From assembly GCA_943846655.1 (NCBI GenBank), contig OX044352.1, forward strand, positions 868,001 to 932,000: a stretch of DNA of 64,000 bases. The letters are read 5' to 3'. Below are positions 44,439-54,297 of this stretch, piece after piece; position 1 is the stretch's first letter, and each line of letters starts with the position of its first letter. Position numbers and translations under genes: made by a program. The notes below the pieces were generated by a model that was not told the origin of the DNA, searched no databases, and saw nothing but the letters and a program-made list of their open reading frames with translations. The stretch comes from Porticoccus sp002390525. GTDB taxonomy: Bacteria > Pseudomonadota > Gammaproteobacteria > Pseudomonadales > Porticoccaceae.

Positions 44439-45389
44439 ATGAATTTAGATTACTTAGATTTTGAGCAACCTATTGCGGAACTGGAATCCAAAATAGATGA
44501 ACTTCGCTTGGTCGGCAATGATAGTGATATTAATATTGCTGAAGAAATAAAAAAGCTCAAAGAAAAAAGTCAAAAGCTTACAAAAAAAATTTATTTAAAC
44601 CTTTCCTCATGGCAGACTGTTCAAGTTGCTAGACACCCTCTTAGACCATACGCGACAGATTATATTAGTCGTATTTTTACTGATTTTGATGAGCTACATG
44701 GAGATAGACAGTTTGGAGACGATAAAGCAATTGTTGGCGGTATTGGTAAATTGGAGGGAAGACCAGTAGTTATCATAGGTGAAGAAAAAGGTAGAGGTAT
44801 AAACGAGAAGGTAGACAGAAACTTTGGTATGCCAAAGCCAGAGGGGTATCGTAAAGCTCTGAGGTTAATGGAGATGGCAGAACGTTTTAGGATCCCAGTT
44901 ATTACACTCATAGATACACCTGGCGCATACCCCGGAATTGACTCTGAAGAGAGAGGTATTAGTGAGTCTATTGCTAATAACCTTGCTGTAATGTCTCGAC
45001 TCAAAACACCTATAATTTGTACAGTTATAGGAGAAGGTAGCTCTGGAGGGGCTTTGGCGATAGGTGTTGGCGATCATATAAACATGCTTCAATACGCTAC
45101 TTATTTTGTTATATCGCCAGAAGGTTGCGCAAATATAATATGGAAAACTTCCTCTAAAGCTTCTGAGGCAGCAGAAGCTATGGGAGTCACATCTACTGTT
45201 TTACAAGATCTAGGCATAGTAGATGAAACGATATTAGAACCTATCGGCGGAGCACATAGAGATATCGAGGCTATGGCAGTAAACCTGAAAATGTCTTTAA
45301 TTAAACAACTTGATAATTTAGCTGCTATTCCTATTGATGAGTTAATAGAAAATCGCTATCAAAGATTAATGAGTTATGGCGACCAATAA
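44439..45389 (+). CDS. accA: Acetyl-CoA carboxylase carboxyltransferase subunit alpha
   Basis: With AccD forms the carboxyltransferase that makes malonyl-CoA. The 316-aa protein starts LDYLDFEQPIAELESKI, has the RHPLRPYATDYI and ELHGDRQFGDDKAIVGG region, and the oxyanion-hole and biotin-site glycines in LIDTPGAYPGI and GEGSSGGALAIGVGD. dnaE-accA order is conserved. Confidence 0.98.
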   Translation: MNLDYLDFEQPIAELESKIDELRLVGNDSDINIAEEIKKLKEKSQKLTKKIYLNLSSWQTVQVARHPLRPYATDYISRIFTDFDELHGDRQFGDDKAIVGGIGKLEGRPVVIIGEEKGRGINEKVDRNFGMPKPEGYRKALRLMEMAERFRIPVITLIDTPGAYPGIDSEERGISESIANNLAVMSRLKTPIICTVIGEGSSGGALAIGVGDHINMLQYATYFVISPEGCANIIWKTSSKASEAAEAMGVTSTVLQDLGIVDETILEPIGGAHRDIEAMAVNLKMSLIKQLDNLAAIPIDELIENRYQRLMSYGDQ

Positions 45390-45514
45390 AAGATATGTAG
45401 GCTCTTGGAGTTTATTTTAATTAATTAATCAAAAAATTATCAGTCCATTGTATTGATTGTCATTTTTGTAAATAGACAGTAACGTTATATTTTCTTTTTA
45501 TTTTTAAGGTATCA

Positions 45515-46873
45515 ATGATATTCGAAGTTAAACATCTTTTTGAGCACCTCGATAAGTTTAATGAGGCTAACCATTTATATGTTGGGTATAGTGGAGGTCT
45601 AGATTCACATGTATTAGTGCATGCAATGGTTGAGCTTGTTGGTAAAAAAAAGATAACAGCATTACATGTTAATCACCAGTTATCGCCCAATTCTAAAATT
45701 TGGCAAGAACATTGCGAAGATATATGTCTTGAGCTTGGTGTCGATATAATTTGTAAAACCGTAAGTATAAAAAATAGAGGAACTGGTATCGAGGATGCTG
45801 CTAGAGAAGCTAGATACGGCATATTTGAAAAATTACTTAAAAAAAACGATTTACTAATTTTAGCTCATCATGCAGATGATCAAATTGAAACCATGCTATT
45901 TAGATTATTTCGGGGCTCTGGAGTAAAGGGCATGTCTGGAATGCCAATATCACGATTATTAGGTAAAGGTGAGCTATTTAGACCATTGCTACCATTTTTT
46001 CGCAGGGATCTAGAATCTTATGCGTCAGCTAATCAAATTAACTGGATTGAAGACGATAGCAATTTAAATATAGCTTTTGATAGAAACTTCATACGGCATA
46101 AGGTGATACCTACAATAAAGGAGCGCTGGCCTAACTCTTCTTGTCAGCTTAATCGTAGCGCTAAAATTTTCGCAGAATCAAATTTTTTGATAGATGTATT
46201 GGCTCAGAAAGACTTTAAGACTATCACGGAAATTTTCGAACGAGTTGGTTGGAGTATATCGATTGATCAACTTAATAGCTTTGAAATAATAAGGCAAAAA
46301 AATATCTTAAGATATTGGTTCAATTTACATAATTTAACGTTGCCATCATATGCCGCGCTTGATAACGTATTAAATCAAATAATTGGCTCAAAAATTGATG
46401 CTGAACCTATTGCGTACTGGGATGATTTGCAGCTAAGAAGATTTAATAAAAAATTATATCTTTTGCCTTTCAACTTTGATGACCCAAATTACTCATTTAA
46501 GAAAAAAAAAGGGCGAGTACTATTAGAAAAAAGTCCTATAAAATGGGATGGGTTGACCCAACTAATTCTTCCTGACAGCAGTAGCTTATGTGTGAAACAA
46601 AAAATCAAGGGCGGTCTTAGAATGGATTTTAAAAAAAATCTAGAGATCAGATTTCGTAGTGGCGGTGAGCGCTGTAAACCAAAGGGGCGTAGCGGTTCTA
46701 ATACCTTAAAAAAACTTTTTCAAGAATATTCTTTAGAGCCTTGGTTGCGAAATAATATACCCTTAATTTATATCGATAATCGTATAGCAGCTGTTGGTGA
46801 TTTATGGGTATGCGATGAATTTTGTGCTGAACCAGATGAATATGGTATTCAGCTTGAGTGGCTATACCAATAA
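45515..46873 (+). CDS. tilS: tRNA(Ile)-lysidine synthase
   Basis: Makes lysidine at the wobble position of the AUA-reading tRNA-Ile. The 452-aa protein has the PP-loop SGGLDS (residues 26-31), LAHHADDQIETMLFRLFRGSG, and the RNFIRHKVIP motif. The middle (about 245-330) and C-terminal (about 360-452, with RFRSGGERCKPKGRSGSNTLKKLF) tRNA-binding domains are also present. Family order accA-tilS-pyrG fits. Confidence 0.95.
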   Translation: MIFEVKHLFEHLDKFNEANHLYVGYSGGLDSHVLVHAMVELVGKKKITALHVNHQLSPNSKIWQEHCEDICLELGVDIICKTVSIKNRGTGIEDAAREARYGIFEKLLKKNDLLILAHHADDQIETMLFRLFRGSGVKGMSGMPISRLLGKGELFRPLLPFFRRDLESYASANQINWIEDDSNLNIAFDRNFIRHKVIPTIKERWPNSSCQLNRSAKIFAESNFLIDVLAQKDFKTITEIFERVGWSISIDQLNSFEIIRQKNILRYWFNLHNLTLPSYAALDNVLNQIIGSKIDAEPIAYWDDLQLRRFNKKLYLLPFNFDDPNYSFKKKKGRVLLEKSPIKWDGLTQLILPDSSSLCVKQKIKGGLRMDFKKNLEIRFRSGGERCKPKGRSGSNTLKKLFQEYSLEPWLRNNIPLIYIDNRIAAVGDLWVCDEFCAEPDEYGIQLEWLYQ

Positions 46874-47039
46874 AAGCCATATAACGTAGTAATATATTGA
46901 GACAATCTACTATCTCTGTTAGTCTAATTTCCCATCGTTATAAAAAAGCAACTTCAGTAAACCTAAGTTATTCTTTCTTGTCCTAGAAGTTTAACTTAAT
47001 TGAATTGCTTTTCAGTTCAATGTGCCTTTAGGGATTTAA

Positions 47040-48689
47040 ATGACGCGTTATATATTTGTTACAGGTGGGGTGGTGTCTTCTTTGGGTAAAGGAATTGCAG
47101 CTGCTTCCTTAGGTACAATTCTTGAGGCCAGAGGTCTTAATGTTACTATCTTAAAATTAGACCCCTATCTAAATGTAGACCCGGGAACGATGAGTCCTTT
47201 TCAGCATGGAGAAGTTTTTGTTACAGAAGATGGTGCTGAAACAGATCTTGATCTTGGTCACTATGAGAGATTTTTATCTTCAAAAATGTGTAAGCTTAAC
47301 AACTTTACCAGTGGTAAAGTTTATGAAACGATTCTGCGTCATGAACGCAAAGGAGATTTCCTTGGTGCTACAGTTCAAGTTATTCCACACGTTACCGATG
47401 AGATAAAAAGACGTATTTTGGCAGGAGGCGAAGGCTTTGATATCGCCATTGTTGAAATCGGAGGTACAGTTGGTGATATAGAATCACAGCCATTTCTTGA
47501 GGCTATACGACAGCTAAAACTCGACCTTGGCTTAAGCCGCTCGGTCCTCATACATTTGACTTTAGTCCCATATATTGCTGCAGCAGGCGAGACTAAAACA
47601 AAACCAACTCAACACTCTGTTAAGGAGCTCAGGTCAATTGGACTTCAGCCAGATGTATTACTTTGTAGGAGTTTTGTCGAGCTGGATGAAGGCCAAAGAA
47701 AAAAAATTGCTCTTTTTACAAATGTTGCTGAAGAAGCTGTTGTTACATTACTAGATGCTAAGTCTATTTACGCTATTCCTCGAGATCTAGAAACACGAGG
47801 ACTAGACAAAACTGTTCTCACTAGGCTTGCCTTAGATTGCCCAAAACCCGACCTTTCCGACTGGGATTGGGTCGCTGAAAATCATTCTAATCCAAAACAT
47901 GAGATAACAATTGCTATGGTTGGTAAATATGTTGAGCTTCTGGATGCATATAAATCTCTGAACGAGGCTTTAATACATGGAGGTATTAGAAACCAAACCA
48001 AGGTTAATATTCGATATATAGATTCGGAAAACTTGAAAGACCAAATATCACTTCTTGATAATTGCAATGGAATTTTAGTCCCCGGTGGATTCGGAATACG
48101 TGGAGTTGAGGGAAAAATTAATGCCGTCAATTACGCTCGTACTAAAAAAATACCCTATCTGGGAATATGTCTTGGTATGCAGGTTGCAATGATAGAATTT
48201 GCGCGTAATGTTTGTAACCTGAAGGGTGCAAATAGCACAGAGTTCGATCAGAAGACACCTCATCCAATTATTGCACTTATAACAGAGTGGGTAGACAGTT
48301 CTGGTTCAGTAGAAACACGTGATGAAGATTCAGATTTAGGTGGAACAATGAGACTTGGGGGTCAAGCCAGCTATCTGATAGAGGGTACAACCGCTCATGA
48401 TATATACGGGAAAAATATGATTTTTGAACGACATCGACACCGCTATGAGGTCAATAATAATTATGTTGTCCAGTTACAGAATGGTGGTATGAAGGTTGGT
48501 GGCTGGTCAGAAAATAAATCTCTAGTAGAGATGATCGAGATATCTGATCATCCTTGGTTTGTTGCATGCCAGTTTCATCCGGAATTTACCTCTACACCCC
48601 GAAATGGACATCCGCTGTTCACAAGTTTTATAGAAGCGTCACTCAAACAACAAAAATCCTCTGAGTTTCTTGGGAAAGCTGACTTATGA
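47040..48689 (+). CDS. pyrG: CTP synthase
   Basis: Aminates UTP to CTP with glutamine as ammonia donor. The 549-aa protein has the synthetase domain beginning TRYIFVTGGVVSSLGKGIAAASLG, DPYLNVDPGTMSPFQHGEVFV, and EIGGTVGDIES. The class I glutamine amidotransferase domain (about 290-540) shows PGGFGIRG, LGICLGMQ with the nucleophile Cys, and the His-Glu pair in CQFHPEFTSTP. The last bases overlap the kdsA start. Confidence 0.98.
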   Translation: MTRYIFVTGGVVSSLGKGIAAASLGTILEARGLNVTILKLDPYLNVDPGTMSPFQHGEVFVTEDGAETDLDLGHYERFLSSKMCKLNNFTSGKVYETILRHERKGDFLGATVQVIPHVTDEIKRRILAGGEGFDIAIVEIGGTVGDIESQPFLEAIRQLKLDLGLSRSVLIHLTLVPYIAAAGETKTKPTQHSVKELRSIGLQPDVLLCRSFVELDEGQRKKIALFTNVAEEAVVTLLDAKSIYAIPRDLETRGLDKTVLTRLALDCPKPDLSDWDWVAENHSNPKHEITIAMVGKYVELLDAYKSLNEALIHGGIRNQTKVNIRYIDSENLKDQISLLDNCNGILVPGGFGIRGVEGKINAVNYARTKKIPYLGICLGMQVAMIEFARNVCNLKGANSTEFDQKTPHPIIALITEWVDSSGSVETRDEDSDLGGTMRLGGQASYLIEGTTAHDIYGKNMIFERHRHRYEVNNNYVVQLQNGGMKVGGWSENKSLVEMIEISDHPWFVACQFHPEFTSTPRNGHPLFTSFIEASLKQQKSSEFLGKADL

Positions 48690-49555
48690 CAACATCAAAA
48701 GCAACTACTCCGTCTGTAACAATCAATATTGAAAATATTCCAGTTAGTAATGATAAACCTTTTGTGTTGTTCGGAGGATTAAATGTAATAGAGTCAAGAG
48801 ATCTCTCTATGCGGGTAGTTGAGCATTTTGTTACAGCAACGAATAAATTACGTATTCCTTATGTATTTAAAGCTTCGTTTGATAAGGCGAACCGTTCATC
48901 ATTTCACTCATATCGTGGTGTTGGTATAGATGAAGGATTAAAAATATTCCAAGAAATTAAAGAATCATTTTCAATACCGGTCATTACTGATGTTCATGAG
49001 CCCCATCAAGCAGAGTTAGTAGCTGAAGTTTGCGATGTCCTACAGCTACCCGCTTTTTTAGCTCGGCAAACTGATCTAGTTCAAGCGATCGCTAAAACCG
49101 ACGCTGTCGTGAATATCAAGAAACCTCAGTTTATGAGTCCCGCTCAGGTGGCTAATATCGTAAATAAATTCAAAGAATTTGGTAATAGTAATGTTCTTCT
49201 TTGCGAGAGGGGTACTTGTATGGGATACGATAACCTTGTTGTAGATATGCTTGGTATTAGAACGATGAAAGAAGTGAGCCAGGGATTACCAATTATTTTT
49301 GATGTAACTCATGCACTTCAAATAAGAGACCCTGATAGCTCTATCTCGGGTGGTCGCCGTCATCAACTAGCAGATTTAGGAAAAGCAGGCATTGCTGTAG
49401 GTTTAGCTGGCCTATTTTTAGAAGCCCACCCTGATCCTGATAACGCGAAGTGCGATGGACCAAGCGCATTGCCGTTAGACAAATTAGATAGCTATCTTTT
49501 ACAGATAAAAGAATTAGATGATCTTGTAAAGTCTCAGCCATCACTTGAACTATAA
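48686..49555 (+). CDS. kdsA: 3-deoxy-8-phosphooctulonate synthase (KDO8P synthase)
   Basis: Condenses PEP with arabinose 5-phosphate for Kdo of the lipopolysaccharide core. The 289-aa TIM-barrel protein has FKASFDKANRSSFHSYRG, the PAFLARQTDL stretch, INIKKPQ-like VNIKKPQFMSP, CERGTCMGYDNLVVD, and GLFLEAHPDPDNAKCDGPSA. The position corresponding to the metal-site Asn/Cys is in VNIKKPQ, which suggests a metal-independent enzyme. Overlaps pyrG by 4 nt. Confidence 0.97.
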   Translation: MTTSKATTPSVTINIENIPVSNDKPFVLFGGLNVIESRDLSMRVVEHFVTATNKLRIPYVFKASFDKANRSSFHSYRGVGIDEGLKIFQEIKESFSIPVITDVHEPHQAELVAEVCDVLQLPAFLARQTDLVQAIAKTDAVVNIKKPQFMSPAQVANIVNKFKEFGNSNVLLCERGTCMGYDNLVVDMLGIRTMKEVSQGLPIIFDVTHALQIRDPDSSISGGRRHQLADLGKAGIAVGLAGLFLEAHPDPDNAKCDGPSALPLDKLDSYLLQIKELDDLVKSQPSLEL

Positions 49556-49611
49556 TTTATATTTTTTTATGTGTGCTTTATTAGCATAGATATTTTTTTG
49601 GAGATTTTTAG

Positions 49612-50898
49612 ATGAGCAATATTTCTGACATCAGAGCCTATGAGGTATTAGACTCCAGGGGTAATCCAACAATAAGTGCAGAGGTTATATTAGCAGACGG
49701 AAGTACCGGCTCTGCCTGCTCTCCATCTGGTGCATCAACTGGTTCAAGGGAGGCGCTTGAGCTAAGAGATGGCGACAATAATCGATATTTGGGTAAAGGT
49801 GTTCTCAAGGCTGTTGATAATATAAATAAAATTATTAAGCCATTATTACTTGGTAAAAGCGCTCTTGATCAATGCGCCATAGATTTACTGATGATAGAGG
49901 CCGATGGAACTGAAAATAAAGCTAATTTAGGGGCCAATGCTGTCCTAGCTGTTTCTCTTGCTGTATCTAAGGCGGCAGCAATATCACTTGGTATACCATT
50001 ATATGAGCACATAGCAAATATTAATGGAACTCCTGGTAAGTACAGTATGCCTGTTCCAATGATGAATATTATAAATGGAGGAGAACACGCAGATAATAAT
50101 GTTGATATTCAAGAATTTATGATTCAGCCAGTATCTGCAAAAAGTTTTTCACAGGCATTACAGATGGGAGCAGAAATATTTCATTCATTAAAAAAAATAC
50201 TAAGTAAAAAAGGTCTTAGCACTGCGGTGGGTGATGAAGGTGGTTTTGCCCCAAATTTATCTTCAAACTCTGAGGCTCTTGCTTGTATAGAAGAGGCAGT
50301 GACAGCCTCTGGATATAAATTAGGCTTAGATATCATGCTAGCGTTAGATTGCGCATCTTCTGAATTCTATAATAATGGTAATTATCATTTGCTTGGTGAA
50401 GATAAGATATATAGCTCTAAAGATTTCACTGATTATTTGTCGACCCTTTGTGATCAGTACCCCATCATCTCAATTGAAGATGGTCAGGATGAATCTGATT
50501 GGGATGGCTGGAAATACCAAACAGAAAAACTAGGAAAAAAAATTCAGTTAGTGGGCGATGATCTTTTTGTAACTAACACTAAAATATTGAGCAAGGGAAT
50601 CGAGCTCGGCGTGGGGAATTCTATTTTAATTAAATTTAACCAGATTGGAACTTTGACAGAAACTCTTGCTGCTATAAAAATGGCAAAAGCAGCAAATTAT
50701 ACTGCCGTTATTTCTCATAGATCAGGAGAAACAGAGGATACAACTATTGCAGACCTCTCAGTTGGAACAAGTGCAGGTCAGATAAAAACCGGCTCCCTTT
50801 GTCGTTCAGATCGAACTGCAAAATATAATCGCTTGCTACGCATAGAATCTGATCTACAAGTCAAAGCTCCTTATAGGGGCATATCTGAGTTTAACTAG
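49612..50898 (+). CDS. eno: Enolase
   Basis: Interconverts 2-phosphoglycerate and PEP and is a scaffold of the RNA degradosome in relatives. The 428-aa protein shows ARAYEVLDSRGNPT-like IRAYEVLDSRGNPTIS, PMMNIINGGEHADNNVDIQEF, VGDEGGFAPNL, SIEDGQDESDWDGW, QLVGDDLFVTN and the catalytic-lysine region LIKFNQIGT followed by SHRSGETED. TTGGAG upstream of the ATG. Confidence 0.98.
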   Translation: MSNISDIRAYEVLDSRGNPTISAEVILADGSTGSACSPSGASTGSREALELRDGDNNRYLGKGVLKAVDNINKIIKPLLLGKSALDQCAIDLLMIEADGTENKANLGANAVLAVSLAVSKAAAISLGIPLYEHIANINGTPGKYSMPVPMMNIINGGEHADNNVDIQEFMIQPVSAKSFSQALQMGAEIFHSLKKILSKKGLSTAVGDEGGFAPNLSSNSEALACIEEAVTASGYKLGLDIMLALDCASSEFYNNGNYHLLGEDKIYSSKDFTDYLSTLCDQYPIISIEDGQDESDWDGWKYQTEKLGKKIQLVGDDLFVTNTKILSKGIELGVGNSILIKFNQIGTLTETLAAIKMAKAANYTAVISHRSGETEDTTIADLSVGTSAGQIKTGSLCRSDRTAKYNRLLRIESDLQVKAPYRGISEFN

Positions 50899-51011
50899 GT
50901 TAATTATTTTTAATATGTATTCGCGTTTTAATAGTGATAGAGGGAGAAAACATTAAGTTATCTTTAAACAAGAACACTGGCGAAATCGGTTAAGTCCGTT
51001 AAAATGAATAT

Positions 51012-51290
51012 ATGCGATGGCTACTAATCATTCTATGTGTCTTTATCTCTACCCTCCAATATCGTTTATGGTTTGGTGATGGGAGTCTTCCTCATAAATA
51101 TAAACTTCAAAACGATGTCACTTCTCAACAGAAAAAAAATGAAAATCTAAGACAAAAAAACCTTGACCTAGCAGAAGAACTCAAGCACCTGACCAATAGT
51201 ACGGATAGCATCGAAGAGAGAGCTAGAAGAGATCTTGGTATGATTAAGGATGGCGAAACCTTTTATATGATTGTTGAGGAGGAGAACTAA
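51012..51290 (+). CDS. ftsB: Cell division protein FtsB
   Basis: Bitopic divisome protein working with FtsL and FtsQ to activate septal peptidoglycan synthesis. The 92-aa product has one N-terminal membrane helix (about 3-15), the conserved LQYRLWFGDGSL, a coiled coil (about 32-68) and the C-terminal RARRDLGMIKDGETFYMIVE stretch. The stop codon directly abuts the ispD start. Confidence 0.95.
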   Translation: MRWLLIILCVFISTLQYRLWFGDGSLPHKYKLQNDVTSQQKKNENLRQKNLDLAEELKHLTNSTDSIEERARRDLGMIKDGETFYMIVEEEN

Positions 51291-52070
51291 GTGACTAACA
51301 AGCATTTTTCAGAAGAATACTTACTAGAATTAAGTAAAAGAAAAACGTGGATAGTCATACCTGCAGCTGGAATTGGAAGTAGATTTTCAGAGTTCAAACC
51401 AAAACAATATGAGGAATTTTTTGGCCAAACGATTCTTGAATTCACTTTAAAAAAATTACTAGAAATTGAGCATATTAAAGTAATAATTGCTGTCAATCCT
51501 ACAGATAGTTTATGGAGAACTTTATCCGGTTTAAAACACCCATCTGTTGAAATAGTTACAGGCGGCAAAACAAGAAGGGACTCTGTGTTTTTTGCGCTTG
51601 AACACATTAAAGGAAGAGCAAGTAGATTTGACTGGATACTAGTTCATGATGCAGTAAGACCCTGTGTTAAAGTTAACGACATAAAAAATCTATTCGATCA
51701 GACTTCTTCACCTAACGATATAGGCGGTATTCTTGCTACAAAAGTTGTTGGGACTTTAAAAAAAGTAGAGTCTTGCATTATTAGTGAAAATCCTCGTGTT
51801 TCTACTATTGAAAATCTTTCAATTTCTGAAGCACAAACTCCACAATTGTTTCACTTTAAATTACTTTACGAAGCTCTAGAAAAGTCAAAAATAGAAGATT
51901 GGGTGATAACTGATGAGGCATCAGCTATAGAAAAATATTTAGAGAGCGGTTGTCCAGGGCCCAGTAATCCAGTAATTGTTGAAGGAAGTCGAGATAATAT
52001 AAAAATTACCCGTCCTGAAGATATTGCAATAGCTAAAGCCATAATAATAACTCAACAGGAAAAACTATGA
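51291..52070 (+). CDS. ispD: 2-C-methyl-D-erythritol 4-phosphate cytidylyltransferase
   Basis: MEP-pathway step making CDP-methylerythritol. The 259-aa protein has the nucleotide-binding loop IPAAGIGSRFSEFKPKQY, VTGGKTRRDSVFFAL, and VHDAVRPCV, then the TDEASAIE stretch. The start is a GTG at 51291 right after ftsB, with GGAGGA overlapping its end. Overlaps ispF by 4 nt. Confidence 0.96.
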   Translation: MTNKHFSEEYLLELSKRKTWIVIPAAGIGSRFSEFKPKQYEEFFGQTILEFTLKKLLEIEHIKVIIAVNPTDSLWRTLSGLKHPSVEIVTGGKTRRDSVFFALEHIKGRASRFDWILVHDAVRPCVKVNDIKNLFDQTSSPNDIGGILATKVVGTLKKVESCIISENPRVSTIENLSISEAQTPQLFHFKLLYEALEKSKIEDWVITDEASAIEKYLESGCPGPSNPVIVEGSRDNIKITRPEDIAIAKAIIITQQEKL

Positions 52071-52534
52071 GAATTGGTCATGGTTATGACGTCCATGCAT
52101 TTGGGGAAGGCGACCATATTATTATTGGTGGAGTCAAAATCCCTTTTAGATACGGGCTTTTAGCTCATTCAGATGGAGACGTCCTAATACATTCACTTTG
52201 TGATGCGCTACTTGGAGCAGCAGCAATGGGCGATATAGGAAAACATTTTCCAGAAACAGACCCACGTTTTTTAGACATAAATAGCCGTAAGTTACTAAGA
52301 TTGGTTGTTTCATTGATTAATAGTAAAGGATATTCAGTCGTAAATGTTGATATCACAATTATAGCTCAAGCGCCTAAGTTGGCACCCTATATAGATGCTA
52401 TGATTGAAAACCTTTCATCTGATCTTGAGAGTGATGTAGATGTAGTTAATATTAAAGCTACAACCACAGAGAATCTAGGTTTTGAGGGAAGAGGAGAGGG
52501 AATAGCTTGCCATGTTGTTGCGTTGATTCAATAG
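52067..52534 (+). CDS. ispF: 2-C-methyl-D-erythritol 2,4-cyclodiphosphate synthase
   Basis: Cyclises CDP-methylerythritol phosphate to MEcPP. The 155-aa trimeric enzyme has the metal motif GHGYDVHAFGEG, AHSDGDVLIHSLCDALLGAAAMGDIG and the C-terminal ATTTENLGFEGRGEGIACHVV. Overlaps ispD by 4 nt (ATGA). Usually followed by truD and surE in Gammaproteobacteria; here pcm follows directly. Confidence 0.98.
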   Translation: MRIGHGYDVHAFGEGDHIIIGGVKIPFRYGLLAHSDGDVLIHSLCDALLGAAAMGDIGKHFPETDPRFLDINSRKLLRLVVSLINSKGYSVVNVDITIIAQAPKLAPYIDAMIENLSSDLESDVDVVNIKATTTENLGFEGRGEGIACHVVALIQ

Positions 52535-52628
52535 GTATATAAGCTATCAAAAAGTATCATTAAAATTTTTATAGATAAAATTAATGCGAGGTAACCTATT
52601 GAGTGTTCTTGATTTTCGTGGAGTAGGA

Positions 52629-53270
52629 ATGACATCGCAAAGAACCAGAGAGCGATTAATCCAACGTCTTCAGGACCAAGGAATTACTGATAAAAAAGTA
52701 TTAAATGTCATTAGGGTAACCCCAAGACATCTATTTTTAGACGAAGCCCTGTCTCACAGGTCTTATGAGGATACGGCTCTGCCAATTGGCTTCGGTCAAA
52801 CACTTTCTAGGCCATATGTAGTAGCACTTATGACAGAAATACTGCTCTCACTAGGGCCCAGAAAAAAAGTTCTTGAAATTGGAACAGGCTCTGGCTATCA
52901 GACTGCAATTTTAGCGCAACTAGTTGAAAAAGTTTATAGCGTAGAACGTATAAAATCTTTGCAAGAAAGAGCCCGCGGGAGGCTTGCTAAACTGGGCATC
53001 AAAAATATCAGATTAGTCCATAGTGATGGGAGAACAGGGCTAGCAGAATTTGCTCCCTATAACGCTATTCTCAGTGCTGCTGCTCCCCATGAGATCCCGG
53101 GAGATTTATTAAAGCAGTTAGCGCCTAATGGTATTTTAATTATCCCTGTAGGCACCATTGATGATCAAGAATTACGAGTTATCACAAGAGATGGTGAGAG
53201 TTTGAATTTTAGAGAAAAAGTAGCACAAAAAGTCCGCTTTGTACCACTTGTAAAGGGACTCTCTAATTAA
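52629..53270 (+). CDS. pcm: Protein-L-isoaspartate O-methyltransferase
   Basis: Repairs isoaspartyl damage in aged proteins using SAM. The ATG at 52629 has GGAG 5 nt upstream and gives MTSQRTRERLIQRL, the common gammaproteobacterial start. An in-frame ATG at 52584 would add 15 residues without a ribosome-binding site. SAM motif VLEIGTGSGYQTAILAQL, the conserved PRHLFLDEAL and PIGFGQTLSRPYVVALMTE, and the late VRFVPL are present. Its usual upstream partner surE is absent. Confidence 0.95.
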   Translation: MTSQRTRERLIQRLQDQGITDKKVLNVIRVTPRHLFLDEALSHRSYEDTALPIGFGQTLSRPYVVALMTEILLSLGPRKKVLEIGTGSGYQTAILAQLVEKVYSVERIKSLQERARGRLAKLGIKNIRLVHSDGRTGLAEFAPYNAILSAAAPHEIPGDLLKQLAPNGILIIPVGTIDDQELRVITRDGESLNFREKVAQKVRFVPLVKGLSN

Positions 53271-53331
53271 TATCAGTCTCATTAACAGATTATTTTATGA
53301 CAATTGATTTTAAATTTTTTTTTAAAATATT

Positions 53332-54285
53332 ATGTATACAAGAACTGAAAATAAAATAAGAAATCGGTTAACTCTCTTTTTTAAAGGAGCATTAATGGGT
53401 ATTGCAGATTTAGTTCCAGGAGTTTCAGGTGGAACGATTGCTTTAATAAGTGGCATTTATGAAGAGCTTATTGAATCTATAGCATCTATTAATCTAAGAT
53501 CAATTAAAATACTAAAAAAAGAGGGATTTTATAAATTTTGGTGCGCTATAAATGGTAGCTTCATTCTTGCTGTTTTTTCTGGAGCCTTATTTAGTATCAT
53601 CTTTTTTTCTCGTATAGTGCACTATTTTTTAATAGAAGAAAGAATTTTAGTTTGGTCATTTTTCTTTGGGCTGATTTTAGCTTCAGCACTTTATATGATA
53701 AAGCAACTTTCATGTCTTCGCCTGAATGAGCTACTTGGTATAATTACTGGGATAGTTGTTATATTATTAATTTCAATAGCACCAACAGCCTCTTCATCAG
53801 AAGGTTTTTTTGTGTTGTTTTTTGGTGGTAGCCTAGCAGTTTGTGCAATGATTTTACCGGGAATCTCCGGAAGTTTTATATTATTATTATTAGGGATATA
53901 TCCAATTATTATTGGTGCTATCAGCCAGTTTCAGTGGAATATTTTACTGATATTTAGTTTGGGCTGTATTTTTGGATTATTGGCTTTTTCACGAATTCTA
54001 ATAATCCTTCTCAGAACTTATTATTCTGTATTTATTTCAACTCTAATTGGTTTTCTGTTGGGCTCTTTAATGATAGTCTGGCCATGGAAAAATTCGGCTT
54101 CACTGAATGCAGGCGATACTGATTCTGAGTTTAATTTATCTTATCAGTTGCTTTTTCCTACAGAATATTCTTTTTTAACAGAACAGAATCCACTGACTTA
54201 TGCAGCAGTTAGCCTTATGATATTAGGCTTTCTGGTTGTTTTCAGTATAGACTTTTTAGCGAAAAGAGTAACAAATAAAGGGTGA
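53332..54285 (+). CDS. DUF368 (PopT-like) membrane protein, candidate polyprenyl-phosphate transporter
   Basis: A 317-aa polytopic membrane protein with about eight hydrophobic segments. The family hallmark repeat occurs twice with opposite placement: GIADLVPGVSGGTIALISGIYEEL near residue 24 and MILPGISGSFILLLLGIY near residue 178. This is the DUF368 family. Members named PopT were reported as undecaprenyl-phosphate flippases recycling the carrier across the inner membrane, together with DedA proteins. It sits between pcm and nlpD, where those genes are normally adjacent, so it is an insertion in the usual order. Function here is by family inference. Confidence 0.88.
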   Translation: MYTRTENKIRNRLTLFFKGALMGIADLVPGVSGGTIALISGIYEELIESIASINLRSIKILKKEGFYKFWCAINGSFILAVFSGALFSIIFFSRIVHYFLIEERILVWSFFFGLILASALYMIKQLSCLRLNELLGIITGIVVILLISIAPTASSSEGFFVLFFGGSLAVCAMILPGISGSFILLLLGIYPIIIGAISQFQWNILLIFSLGCIFGLLAFSRILIILLRTYYSVFISTLIGFLLGSLMIVWPWKNSASLNAGDTDSEFNLSYQLLFPTEYSFLTEQNPLTYAAVSLMILGFLVVFSIDFLAKRVTNKG

Positions 54286-54297
54286 TTTAAATTTTAT

